The notes under the pieces: model-generated
What the model saw: only the letters and a program-made list of their open reading frames with translations
What the model was told of the DNA's origin: nothing
Database searches by the model: none
Made by a program: the position numbers and the translations under genes
In this document: piece by piece, positions 1 through 6,675 of the stretch
Layout of the letters: each line of letters starts with the position of its first letter
Numbering within the stretch: the first letter of the stretch is position 1
Assembly: GCA_948560265.1 (NCBI GenBank)
Contig: CAOXTD010000016.1
Coordinates: 1 to 26,452 of the forward strand
Direction of reading: 5' to 3'
DNA from: an uncultured Clostridia bacterium
GTDB lineage: Bacteria > Bacillota > Clostridia > TANB77 > CAG-508
Length of the DNA: 26,452 nucleotides

Positions 1-2
1 AG

Positions 3-1205
3 AAAAAGGAAAGAGGTATTACATTAATAGCACTTATTGTAACGGTAATAATATTGCTAATATTAGCAGGTGTAACACTTTTTTATGTATTAGGAGATAA
101 TGGAATTCTAAAAGTAGCACAAGATGCTAAGAAACAGACAGAAGATGCAATGAAAAATGAACAACAATTATTAGGAGAATTAGCAAACCAGTTAAAAGAA
201 GAATATGGTGGAAGTAATGGAGATAATAACCAGGGAGGAAATACAGAAAATCCACCAATAAAAGATGAGACAATAGCAGACATAGTAGATAAGATACAAG
301 AAGATAATAAAACGATAGAAGATGCAAATGGAAATCCTATAGTAATTCCAGGAGGATTTAAAGTAGTACCGAATTCACCAGAAGGAACAGATGAAAGCCA
401 AAAAGTTGAATACAGTTATAATGGAGATGGAACTCCAGCAGTACAAGACGGAATAGTAATAGAAGACGAAGAAGGAAATCAATTTGTATGGATACCAGTC
501 GGAGATATAAAAAATAAAGATGGAACAACAACGACTATAACATTAGGAAGATATACATTTGAGTATAAAGGTGGAATCACGGGGCTAACACAAAGTGCAG
601 ATAATTATACAGAGAGTATAAAAGTAATTCAAAGTAAAACAAATGAATATTATGAGGTAATCAGTAGTGATGTTAGTACACCTGCCAAAGACTTAGGAGA
701 ATTTGTAACAAAGACGAAAGAAAATGGTGGATATTACTTTGCAAGATATGAAGCAAGTAAAGGGACAGATGATAAAGTAAAATCACAAGCTAATAAAGTA
801 GTATGGAATTATATTGACCAACCAAATGCTGCAATAGAAGCTAGAAAAATGTATAATAGTAGTTTTATAGAGAGTGATTTAATAAATAGCTATAGTTGGG
901 ATACTGCAATTGTTTTTATCCAGAATTATTCAGAAAATAGCAGTTATGCATTCCAATCTAAAAAGAGTGATAGTCTATTAAATACTGGAAAAGCAGGAGA
1001 TAAAGTATGTAACATTCATGATATGGCTTCTAATTGCCGTGAATGGACGACAGAATATTGTGGTATACGCAATGGTTACAGATCAGGTGTTAGCAGAGGA
1101 GATCGCTATAATGGCGTTGGAGACTGTGCAATGGATAGAGGCAGTTATTTTTTAACTACTTCAGCTGACGACCATTCTTTCCGCTCAATACTTTATATAA
1201 AATAG
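3..1205 (+). CDS. Pilin-like anchored protein with FGE/C-type-lectin C-terminal domain (5' partial)
   Basis: The reading frame is open from the first bases, so the start lies upstream of the window; about 400 residues are visible. The first residues read KKERGITLIALIVT followed by a hydrophobic run, a prepilin-type cleavage/methylation signal with Ala instead of the usual Glu at +5. A charged helix (visible residues about 35-70) and a Gly/Asn-rich linker follow. From about residue 155 (GNQFVWIPVGD) the protein matches the FGE-sulfatase/SUMF1 fold, with YYFARYEAS, NIHDMASN-x2-EW and a closing SFRSILYIK. The family norm is NxYDMxGNVWEW and FRPxLY. It probably sits on the cell surface or in a pseudopilus and uses the C-terminal domain for binding rather than catalysis (inference). 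The last 55 codons have unusual composition, described under findings. A terminator follows. Confidence 0.8.
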   Translation, partial: KKERGITLIALIVTVIILLILAGVTLFYVLGDNGILKVAQDAKKQTEDAMKNEQQLLGELANQLKEEYGGSNGDNNQGGNTENPPIKDETIADIVDKIQEDNKTIEDANGNPIVIPGGFKVVPNSPEGTDESQKVEYSYNGDGTPAVQDGIVIEDEEGNQFVWIPVGDIKNKDGTTTTITLGRYTFEYKGGITGLTQSADNYTESIKVIQSKTNEYYEVISSDVSTPAKDLGEFVTKTKENGGYYFARYEASKGTDDKVKSQANKVVWNYIDQPNAAIEARKMYNSSFIESDLINSYSWDTAIVFIQNYSENSSYAFQSKKSDSLLNTGKAGDKVCNIHDMASNCREWTTEYCGIRNGYRSGVSRGDRYNGVGDCAMDRGSYFLTTSADDHSFRSILYIK

Positions 1206-1221
1206 TAGAAAAATTAACATA

Positions 1222-1265
1222 AAAACTTCTTATGATAAAATAAAAAATATCATAAGGAGTTTTCT
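1222..1265 (+). terminator. Intrinsic terminator after the pilin/FGE gene
   Basis: An inverted repeat (ACTTCTTATGAT pairing with ATCATAAGGAGT, one G-U pair) has an A-run before it and a T-run after it. It lies 17 bases past the stop codon. If the preceding gene is a retroelement target, the same structure could also be the hairpin often found just downstream of a variable region. Confidence 0.75.
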
Positions 1266-1272
1266 TTATGAA

Positions 1273-1301
1273 TGGAAACAATAGAAAAGTTATGATATAA
1301 T
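1273..1301 (+). promoter_or_regulatory. Extended -10 sigma-A promoter of the acyltransferase gene
   Basis: TATAAT at 1296-1301 is preceded by TG one base upstream (TGATATAAT), an extended -10 element. The -35 region is poor (TGGAAA at 1273-1278, spacing 17), as expected when an extended -10 compensates. Confidence 0.6.
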
Positions 1302-1342
1302 TGATAATAAAATAATAAGAATGTTAGAAATGAGGAAAAATA

Positions 1343-1918
1343 ATGTATTCCATAATAAGGAAGATAATCATTTTTGTAGTATGTAAAATCTTATTTAGAG
1401 TAGAGTATCAAAATGAAGAAAATTTAGAAAAGTATGATAAATGTCTTATTTGTCCAAATCACTCAAGAATTTATGATCCAGTCTTTATCTATCCAAAAAT
1501 AGAGAATATATATGGAATGGCGAAATCAGAGCTTTTTAAACATAAATTAGTAGAAAATTTTCTAAAGTATCATAACATTTTTCCAGTAGATAGAGAAAAA
1601 ACAGATACAAAAAGTTTAAGAAAAGCATTAAAACTATTAAAAGATAATGAGAACATAAGGTTCTTGATATTTCCAGAAGGAAAGGTATTAAAGGACAAAA
1701 AACAAAGAGGCGTAGTAAAAAATGGAGCAGTATATATAGCTGCAATGGCAAAGGTGCCAATTATTCCTATCTATATTACAGCAAGACCGAAATATTTTTC
1801 TAAAGTAGTAGTTAAATTTGGAAAGCCAATATTTTATGATAAATTACAATTAAAAGATAAAAGCAAAATAGAAGAGGCGTCAAAACAACTATTAAAAGAG
1901 ATTTATACTATGGAATAG
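1343..1918 (+). CDS. 1-acyl-sn-glycerol-3-phosphate acyltransferase family protein (PlsC-like)
   Basis: At 191 residues it is a typical short PlsC/LPLAT protein. These enzymes transfer an acyl chain to lysophosphatidic acid at the membrane, making phosphatidic acid for phospholipid synthesis. The HX4D catalytic motif is visible as NHSRIYD (His40, Asp45). FPEG at 110-113 is the substrate-binding motif, with Lys in place of the usual TR after it. A hydrophobic segment at residues 5-18 and VPIIPIYI near 145-152 fit a peripheral membrane enzyme. A GAGG ribosome site lies 7 bases before the ATG. It is a single-gene unit with its own promoter, ending at a hairpin shared with the convergent spoVA operon. 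The exact acyl acceptor cannot be told from sequence alone. Confidence 0.85.
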   Translation: MYSIIRKIIIFVVCKILFRVEYQNEENLEKYDKCLICPNHSRIYDPVFIYPKIENIYGMAKSELFKHKLVENFLKYHNIFPVDREKTDTKSLRKALKLLKDNENIRFLIFPEGKVLKDKKQRGVVKNGAVYIAAMAKVPIIPIYITARPKYFSKVVVKFGKPIFYDKLQLKDKSKIEEASKQLLKEIYTME

Positions 1919-1939
1919 TTAACAAAAAAGTTTTCAAAA

Positions 1940-1979
1940 AAGGGATAAAAACTATAACACGCTTTTATCCCTTATTTTT
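1940..1979. terminator. Bidirectional terminator between convergent plsC-like gene and spoVAE
   Basis: AAGGGATAAAA (1940-1950) pairs perfectly with TTTTATCCCTT (1963-1973). T-rich sequence follows on the plus strand, and an A-rich run precedes it, giving a T-tract on the minus strand. It can end both convergent transcripts. Confidence 0.85.
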
Positions 1980-2000
1980 GTAAAATTTGTATAAATTCTA

Positions 2001-2387
2001 TTATTGCTTCTTGATTTTAGGTTTAGCAATCAAAGAAGCTAAGTATCCAAAAAATACTGCAGCTGCAATTCCACCAGCAGAAGCTTTAACACCACCAATG
2101 AAAGCACCTAAAAGTCCAGAATTTTGAACTTCTTGCATGGCACCTTTAGCAAGGTTTGCACCAAATCCAGTTAATGGAACAGTAGCACCAGCACCTGCAA
2201 AATCAATTAAATATTTGTAAATTCCAAGTCCTCCTAAAATTGCACCAACTGTTACAAATAGTACCAAAATTCTAGCAGGAGTTAGCTTTGTTTTATCAAT
2301 TAGAATTTGACCAATAATACAGATTAATCCACCTACAACAAAGCATTTTAATAAGCCCATCCAATCAATACTCTGAAAAAATTCCAT
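2001..2387 (-). CDS. spoVAE: Stage V sporulation protein AE (SpoVAE)
   Basis: A 128-residue membrane protein of the SpoVA channel, which moves Ca-dipicolinic acid into the forespore and out during germination. The start is ATG at 2387 (MEFFQSIDW), 6 bases after a GGAGGAA ribosome site. An upstream in-frame ATG would extend it into spoVAD without a ribosome site. Several hydrophobic segments are seen (about residues 11-29, 37-60, 95-118). The motif GAGATVPLTGFG is typical of SpoVAC/SpoVAE, and spoVAC carries a similar GAGSLIPITGFA, showing the shared ancestry of the two. It begins 16 bases after the spoVAD stop, as last gene of the operon. The gene set AC-AD-AE matches the reduced spoVA operon of clostridia. 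Confidence 0.93.
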   Translation of the reverse strand: MEFFQSIDWMGLLKCFVVGGLICIIGQILIDKTKLTPARILVLFVTVGAILGGLGIYKYLIDFAGAGATVPLTGFGANLAKGAMQEVQNSGLLGAFIGGVKASAGGIAAAVFFGYLASLIAKPKIKKQ

Positions 2388-2403
2388 TTCAAGTTCCTCC
2401 TTT

Positions 2404-3408
2404 CTAGTTTTCAATACTAATTGCATGTGCAATACCAGGAATACTTTCACCTTGTTGAGAACTCATAGAGTTCATTAAAGCACCAGTTGCAATTAATAAA
2501 ATTTTGTTTAATTTCTTTTCTTGTAATTGTTTAAAAAAATAACCAGAAAAAGTAGTACCAACACAAGCACAGCCACTTCCACCAGAATGAGTATCTTGCT
2601 TTTCTTTATCAAAAATAAGGACACCACAGTCATTGTAATTACTTTTAATATTATAACCTTTAGTTTCGGCAAGCTCAGTGACAATTTCTTTTCCAATGTA
2701 GCCTAAATCGCCTGTTATAATGGCATCATAATAGCTTGGCTTACGACCTGTATCTCTAAAATGTGTAATTAACGTATCTAGAGCAGCAGGTGCCATAGCA
2801 GCACCCATGTTATTAGCATCTTTAATTCCCATGTCTACTATTTTTCCTGGAGTTATCGCTGTGATAAAAGGTCCTGTACCATTAGCGCTTACAACAGCGG
2901 CCCCTGAACCTGTAACAGTCCATTGAGCAGATTGTGGCCTTTGATTTCCAAGTTCTAATGGAAAACGAAATTGCTTTTCGGCACTACAAAAGTGGCTAGA
3001 TGTAGCACATAGCACATTAGTAGCAGCACCAGACTCTACAAAGACACTTCCTAAACATAAACTTTCTACAAAAGTAGAACAAGCGCCAAATACTCCAAAA
3101 AAAGGAATATTTAATTCGCGTAAACCAAAGCTAGAAGAAATACATTGATTTAATAAGTCTCCTGCAAAGCAATAGTCAATATCAGTTGCAGCAATACCAG
3201 ATTTAGTAACTGCCATATTAACTGTTTCCTTTATAATTTTGCTTTCCGCTTTTTCCCAAGTTTTTTCACCCCAAAACTCATCATCTAAACATTGATCAAA
3301 ATATTTAGCCAGAGGACCTTGTGCTTCTTTAGGTCCAACAATACTAGCTGTTGACACAATAGTAGGGGGATTATCAAATTGTATCGTTTGTGTTCCTAAT
3401 CGTTTCAT
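2404..3408 (-). CDS. spoVAD: Stage V sporulation protein AD (SpoVAD), dipicolinic-acid binding
   Basis: The 334 residues match the normal SpoVAD length (about 338). SpoVAD has a thiolase/KAS-III-like fold without catalytic activity and binds dipicolinic acid at the inner spore membrane as part of the SpoVA complex. Recognisable stretches are the N-terminal GTQTIQFDNPPTIVSTASIV, the nucleophile-elbow-like GVFGACSTFVES and the C-terminal NSMSSQQGESIPGIAHAI. All are strongly conserved in the family. No membrane segments are seen, as expected. A GGAG ribosome site precedes the ATG. The gene sits 14 bases after spoVAC and 16 before spoVAE, so one mRNA is likely. Confidence 0.96.
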   Translation of the reverse strand: MKRLGTQTIQFDNPPTIVSTASIVGPKEAQGPLAKYFDQCLDDEFWGEKTWEKAESKIIKETVNMAVTKSGIAATDIDYCFAGDLLNQCISSSFGLRELNIPFFGVFGACSTFVESLCLGSVFVESGAATNVLCATSSHFCSAEKQFRFPLELGNQRPQSAQWTVTGSGAAVVSANGTGPFITAITPGKIVDMGIKDANNMGAAMAPAALDTLITHFRDTGRKPSYYDAIITGDLGYIGKEIVTELAETKGYNIKSNYNDCGVLIFDKEKQDTHSGGSGCACVGTTFSGYFFKQLQEKKLNKILLIATGALMNSMSSQQGESIPGIAHAISIEN

Positions 3409-3422
3409 AAAATTTCACACTC

Positions 3423-3869
3423 CTATCCCTGAAAAAATGTTGCAATAATACCGATGATAACAGAAGCAGAAATACCAAATACAAGGACTGGTCCTGCTAC
3501 TGTAAACATTTTTCCACCAACACCCATAACATATCCTTCAGATTTATACTCGATAGCAGGGGAAACAATGGAATTAGCAAATCCAGTAATTGGAATTAGA
3601 GAGCCAGCACCTGCAAATTTTCCTATTTTATTAAAAACGTTTAAACTTGTTAAAATAGCAGAAACGGCAATTAAAATAATAGAAACAACAGTTGACGCTG
3701 AAGTTTGGTCCATTCCTTTATATTCACAAAAATCCATAATAATTTGCCCAATAGAACAAATTAAGCCTCCTACCCAAAAAGCATTAAAGCAATTTTTTAG
3801 TATAGGGGAATTAGGAGACTTTTGATCCACATAATCGCTATATTCTTGTTTTGTTTCAATTGGTTTCAT
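3423..3869 (-). CDS. spoVAC: Stage V sporulation protein AC (SpoVAC), channel subunit
   Basis: 148 residues, close to the usual 150. SpoVAC is a small integral membrane protein; in Bacillus it behaves as a mechanosensitive channel for dipicolinic acid. Hydrophobic helices appear at about residues 30-48, 58-78, 84-105 and 120-145. The family motif GAGSLIPITGFANSI is present. The N-terminus (KPIETKQEYSDYVDQKSPNSP) matches the soluble head of clostridial SpoVAC. An AAGGAGA ribosome site lies before the ATG. It follows the dodecin gene by 14 bases, so it is likely the second gene of the operon rather than the first. Confidence 0.95.
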   Translation of the reverse strand: MKPIETKQEYSDYVDQKSPNSPILKNCFNAFWVGGLICSIGQIIMDFCEYKGMDQTSASTVVSIILIAVSAILTSLNVFNKIGKFAGAGSLIPITGFANSIVSPAIEYKSEGYVMGVGGKMFTVAGPVLVFGISASVIIGIIATFFQG

Positions 3870-3883
3870 AAAAGTTCTCCTTT

Positions 3884-4099
3884 CTAGTTATCCCTATCTC
3901 TATCAATGACAAAAGACAAGTCTAAGTCAACATAGTATTGTACTAATTTTTTACCGTCTATTTTAGCTCTTTGGTCTAAAATTTTAACGCAAGATAAATA
4001 ATCAATTGTTTTAGATGCTTCGTTTACTGCTTGTACAACGGCATCTTTCCAAGAAACTGTAGACGTTCCTGTAATGATTAAATGTTTTTCAATACCCAT
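3884..4099 (-). CDS. Dodecin family flavin-binding protein
   Basis: 71 residues, the normal dodecin size. Dodecins form hollow dodecamers that bind flavin (riboflavin, FMN) or CoA and act as flavin stores or photoprotectants. The sequence follows the family pattern: GTSTVSWKDAVVQAVNEAS (the SWxDA-x2-A-x3-A helix with the Trp that stacks on flavin), then DQRAKIDGKKLVQYYVDLDLSFVI for the remaining strands. The C-terminus ends RDRDN. An excellent GGAGGT ribosome site sits 9 bases before the ATG. It is first in a tightly spaced unit with spoVAC-AD-AE (14-base gap) and directly behind a sigma-F-like promoter, which suggests forespore expression. Family assignment is firm; the sporulation role is inference. 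Confidence 0.9.
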   Translation of the reverse strand: MGIEKHLIITGTSTVSWKDAVVQAVNEASKTIDYLSCVKILDQRAKIDGKKLVQYYVDLDLSFVIDRDRDN

Positions 4100-4132
4100 T
4101 TAAAATCAACCTCCATTAATTTAGTTCAATTC

Positions 4133-4162
4133 TATGTTTTCCAAAAAAAGTAGAATTTATAC
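4133..4162 (-). promoter_or_regulatory. Sigma-F-like forespore promoter of the dodecin-spoVA operon
   Basis: On the minus strand GTATA (4162-4158), 15 bases, then GGAAAACATA (4142-4133). This is close to the published sigma-F pattern of GYATA, about 15 bases, GG-x2-A-x-A-x-T-R, with one core mismatch. The expected start point is near 4125, leaving a leader of about 25 bases with a GGAGGT ribosome site. No good sigma-A pair was seen here. In Bacillus spoVA is read by sigma-G, whose -35 resembles that of sigma-F, but the spacing to CAT here (21 bases) fits sigma-G poorly. Confidence 0.55.
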
Positions 4163-4182
4163 AAAAATTACAAAAATATTAA

Positions 4183-4605
4183 TTATTTCTTTTCTTCCTT
4201 TGGATAAATCACAAACAATTCTTTTTGGGTACTCATTAAAAACTCAAAAGCTTCTTTAAATGTCAAATTATTAAAATCAAGTGAAAGAATTTTTGAAATC
4301 ATAGATTTTAATTTTTCATTATTGGAATAGTCAGAATAATTTTCTATAACACCATAAGTGTCATCTACAAATTGAAAAGGAATTTCAAGGGCTTCTAAAA
4401 GACGAACATAACGTTCACGACAAGAAACTGGAAAACCTACTTTTTCGATTTCTTCATTTAGTTTTCCAAGATTTAATTTTAAAGAAACAGATAAACGTAC
4501 AGCATCTTCACCAAGAGCTAAGTAGAAAATACCTGCTTTAAAAAGATAAACAGTATCAGAATTTTTTTCTTTTAGTTTTATGTATTTATCATATAGTTTA
4601 CTCAT
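4183..4605 (-). CDS. Stand-alone MutS domain I-like protein
   Basis: 140 residues that resemble only the N-terminal mismatch-recognition domain of MutS: KYIKLKEKNSDTVYLFKAGIF, then LALGEDA, a helix, and GFPVSCRERYVRLLEALEIP, the counterpart of the MutS GVPYHAxxxYLxRLxxAGY region. No connector, clamp or ATPase domain follows. The Phe-x-Glu motif that wedges into a mismatch reads Phe27-Tyr28-Leu29, so Glu is replaced by Leu. The C-terminal 50 residues are helical and acidic, without a known match. A GGAGGT ribosome site precedes the ATG. It is transcribed in the same direction as the spoVA operon, with a promoter between them, and divergently from the GH18 gene. Small proteins of this type are described as accessories of diversity-generating retroelements but also occur alone. 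Function unknown. Confidence 0.7.
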   Translation of the reverse strand: MSKLYDKYIKLKEKNSDTVYLFKAGIFYLALGEDAVRLSVSLKLNLGKLNEEIEKVGFPVSCRERYVRLLEALEIPFQFVDDTYGVIENYSDYSNNEKLKSMISKILSLDFNNLTFKEAFEFLMSTQKELFVIYPKEEKK

Positions 4606-4769
4606 AATAAAAAGTACCTCCTTAAATATATGGATTTAGTCCATGTTTAAGAAAAGTACAATCATTGACACAAAAATATAAAAAATCTTAATATTTTATT
4701 ATTTCCTTTATTTCTTGCTAAAATATGACAAAACTATTATAACAGAAAAAAGTTTTTTAGTAAATGGTA

Positions 4770-4798
4770 TTCACTAAAAAATAAAGTTATGATATAGT
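4770..4798 (+). promoter_or_regulatory. Sigma-A promoter of the GH18 gene
   Basis: TTCACT at 4770-4775, 17 bases, TATAGT at 4793-4798, preceded by TG (TGATATAGT), an extended -10. The 14 bases AAAGTTATGATATA are identical to those around the promoter at 1287-1300. The ATG is about 32 bases past the expected start point. Confidence 0.6.
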
Positions 4799-4836
4799 TG
4801 TAATATCACAATAAAAGATGAAGGAGAATATAAAAA

Positions 4837-6597
4837 ATGCCAAACCATGAAATGAATGAAAATGAGTCAAAGCATGCTATGAATGAAAATATGCCAAGAC
4901 ATACGGATAGAACAAAAAGAAGCAAAAAGAAAGGAAAAGCAGGTCTGAAAACTTTGATAGTGATTGCAATTTTAGCAATCATCATTGGAGCTGTATATTT
5001 TGTTTTTAATCATGTAAGTTTAAAAAGATATGAAAAAACCAATTTGGTTATCAATAATAGAAATATGACAGAAAGTTTAAAAAATGATGTTATCATTGAA
5101 AATGGTATTATTTATATTTCAAGCAAAGATGTTGGAAATTTTTTCGATTCTAGCATTTTCTATGATAATAAATATGACCAAATTATTACCAGTTCTTATG
5201 ATAAATTAGCAGCATTGCCAGTAGGAAAAACACAGATTCAAGTCAACAGTAGTAATACAACTATTAAAGCACCAGTCATGAAAAAGGAAAACAATTTTTA
5301 TATTCCATTTTCAGCATTGGAAGACATTTATAATGTAAAAGTAAATTATCAAGATAGCATGAATATTGTGACAGTAGATTCTCTAGATAGAGATTACAAT
5401 ATTGCTACAGCTTCTAAAAATAGCAATATAAAAACTAAACCAAGTGACTTTTCAAAAACACTTGCAAAAGTGGAAAAAGGAGACAGCTATATTATTGCTA
5501 ATCGTGAAGATTTTCCTGTTCCAGATGGTTGGACAAGGGTAAGAACTGCAGATGGCGTTCTTGGATATGTAAAAACAAAAGGTATGGGACCAGTTAACAC
5601 AATTCGTGAGGCAATGGTAGAAAAGAAAAAAGTAGAAGGACCTGTTAGTTTAGTTTGGGATTATTATTCAGAATATGTAACAGCACCAGATAGAAGCGGG
5701 ACTACCATTAAAGGGGTAAATGTAGTTTCACCAACCTTCTTTACTTTAAAAAGATTAGGAAAAGGTGATGTAGATGAAAATGTAGGTAGCGCAGGCAAAA
5801 AATATATAGCTTGGGCAAAGCAAAATGGATACCAAGTATGGCCAAGTATTTCTAATAATTCTTATATTGATACAACAGCAGAAATTATGAGAGACTACAA
5901 ACTAAGAGAGAAATTGATTAATCAAATTTTAGATTATATTACAACTTATGAATTAAATGGAATTAATATTGACTTTGAAAATATGTATGCAGAAGACAAA
6001 GACAACTTCTCACAATTCTTAGCAGAATTAAGACCTCGTTTAAATGAGATTGGAGCAGTACTTTCCGTAGATGTTACAGCACCAGATGGTGGAGAAACAT
6101 GGTCTATGTGTTATAACAGAAATAGTATTGGAAAGATTGCAGATTATATCATTTTCATGGGATATGACCAATATGGAGTATCTTCAACAAAGTCAGGAAC
6201 AACAGCAGGTGGAGATTGGGTAGAAACTAACATTAAAAAATTCTTAGGACAAGAAGGTGTAGAACCAGATAAATTAGTTTTAGGAATGCCATTTTATACT
6301 AGATTATGGGTAGAAAGAAATGGTAAAGTCTCTTCAAGAGATGTTGTACTAATGAAGAATGTTGACAAAGTATTACCAGATACTGCAAAGAAAAAATGGG
6401 ACGAAAATTTAAAACAAAACTATGTAGAGTACAAACAAAATGGAGCAACTTACAAAATGTGGGTAGAAGATGAAAAATCTATTGAAGCAAAATTGGACTT
6501 AATTGGTCAATATAAGCTAGCAGGAGCAGCTTTCTGGGAGAAAGACATGGAAGCGAATAGTGTTTGGGATTTAGTGTCAAGTAAATTAGGCATTTAA
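4837..6597 (+). CDS. Membrane-anchored GH18 glycoside hydrolase with SH3 domain
   Basis: 586 residues. A charged N-terminus (1-36) leads to one membrane helix at about 37-58, so the rest is outside the cell. Residues about 65-180 resemble the copper-amine-oxidase N-terminal-like stalk domain common in clostridial wall proteins. About 183-250 is a bacterial SH3 domain (IKTKPSDFSKTL, GWTRVRTADGVLGYV). About 268-586 is a glycoside hydrolase family 18 barrel. The catalytic strand reads GINIDFENM with Asp379 and the acid Glu381; the first Asp of DxxDxDxE is Asn, as in the YaaH/SleL spore-cortex branch. Met-Gly-Tyr-Asp-Gln-Tyr near 445 is the second family motif. It likely cleaves N-acetylglucosamine links in peptidoglycan. 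Substrate and any spore role are inferred from the family. Confidence 0.85.
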   Translation: MPNHEMNENESKHAMNENMPRHTDRTKRSKKKGKAGLKTLIVIAILAIIIGAVYFVFNHVSLKRYEKTNLVINNRNMTESLKNDVIIENGIIYISSKDVGNFFDSSIFYDNKYDQIITSSYDKLAALPVGKTQIQVNSSNTTIKAPVMKKENNFYIPFSALEDIYNVKVNYQDSMNIVTVDSLDRDYNIATASKNSNIKTKPSDFSKTLAKVEKGDSYIIANREDFPVPDGWTRVRTADGVLGYVKTKGMGPVNTIREAMVEKKKVEGPVSLVWDYYSEYVTAPDRSGTTIKGVNVVSPTFFTLKRLGKGDVDENVGSAGKKYIAWAKQNGYQVWPSISNNSYIDTTAEIMRDYKLREKLINQILDYITTYELNGINIDFENMYAEDKDNFSQFLAELRPRLNEIGAVLSVDVTAPDGGETWSMCYNRNSIGKIADYIIFMGYDQYGVSSTKSGTTAGGDWVETNIKKFLGQEGVEPDKLVLGMPFYTRLWVERNGKVSSRDVVLMKNVDKVLPDTAKKKWDENLKQNYVEYKQNGATYKMWVEDEKSIEAKLDLIGQYKLAGAAFWEKDMEANSVWDLVSSKLGI

Positions 6598-6629
6598 GAA
6601 GTTTGTACTATAAAATATTCATAAAATAA

Positions 6630-6673
6630 AAAACACCTCCATAGAATAGTAAAAAATATAGGGAGGTGTTTTT
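6630..6673 (+). terminator. Terminator hairpin overlapping the next ribosome binding site
   Basis: AAAACACCTCC (6630-6640) pairs perfectly with GGAGGTGTTTT (6662-6672), followed by T. The right arm contains the GGAGGTG ribosome site of the gene starting at 6676, so the folded hairpin both ends transcription and hides that site. Confidence 0.75.
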
Positions 6674-6675
6674 GA

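Noticed and set aside
2388..2450. A longer spoVAE starting at 2450.
   Set aside because: It would overlap spoVAD and lacks a ribosome site; MEFF at 2387 has GGAGGAA and matches the family length.
3454..3825. A 123-residue plus-strand frame across spoVAC.
   Set aside because: Shadow of spoVAC, without ribosome site or protein-like sequence.
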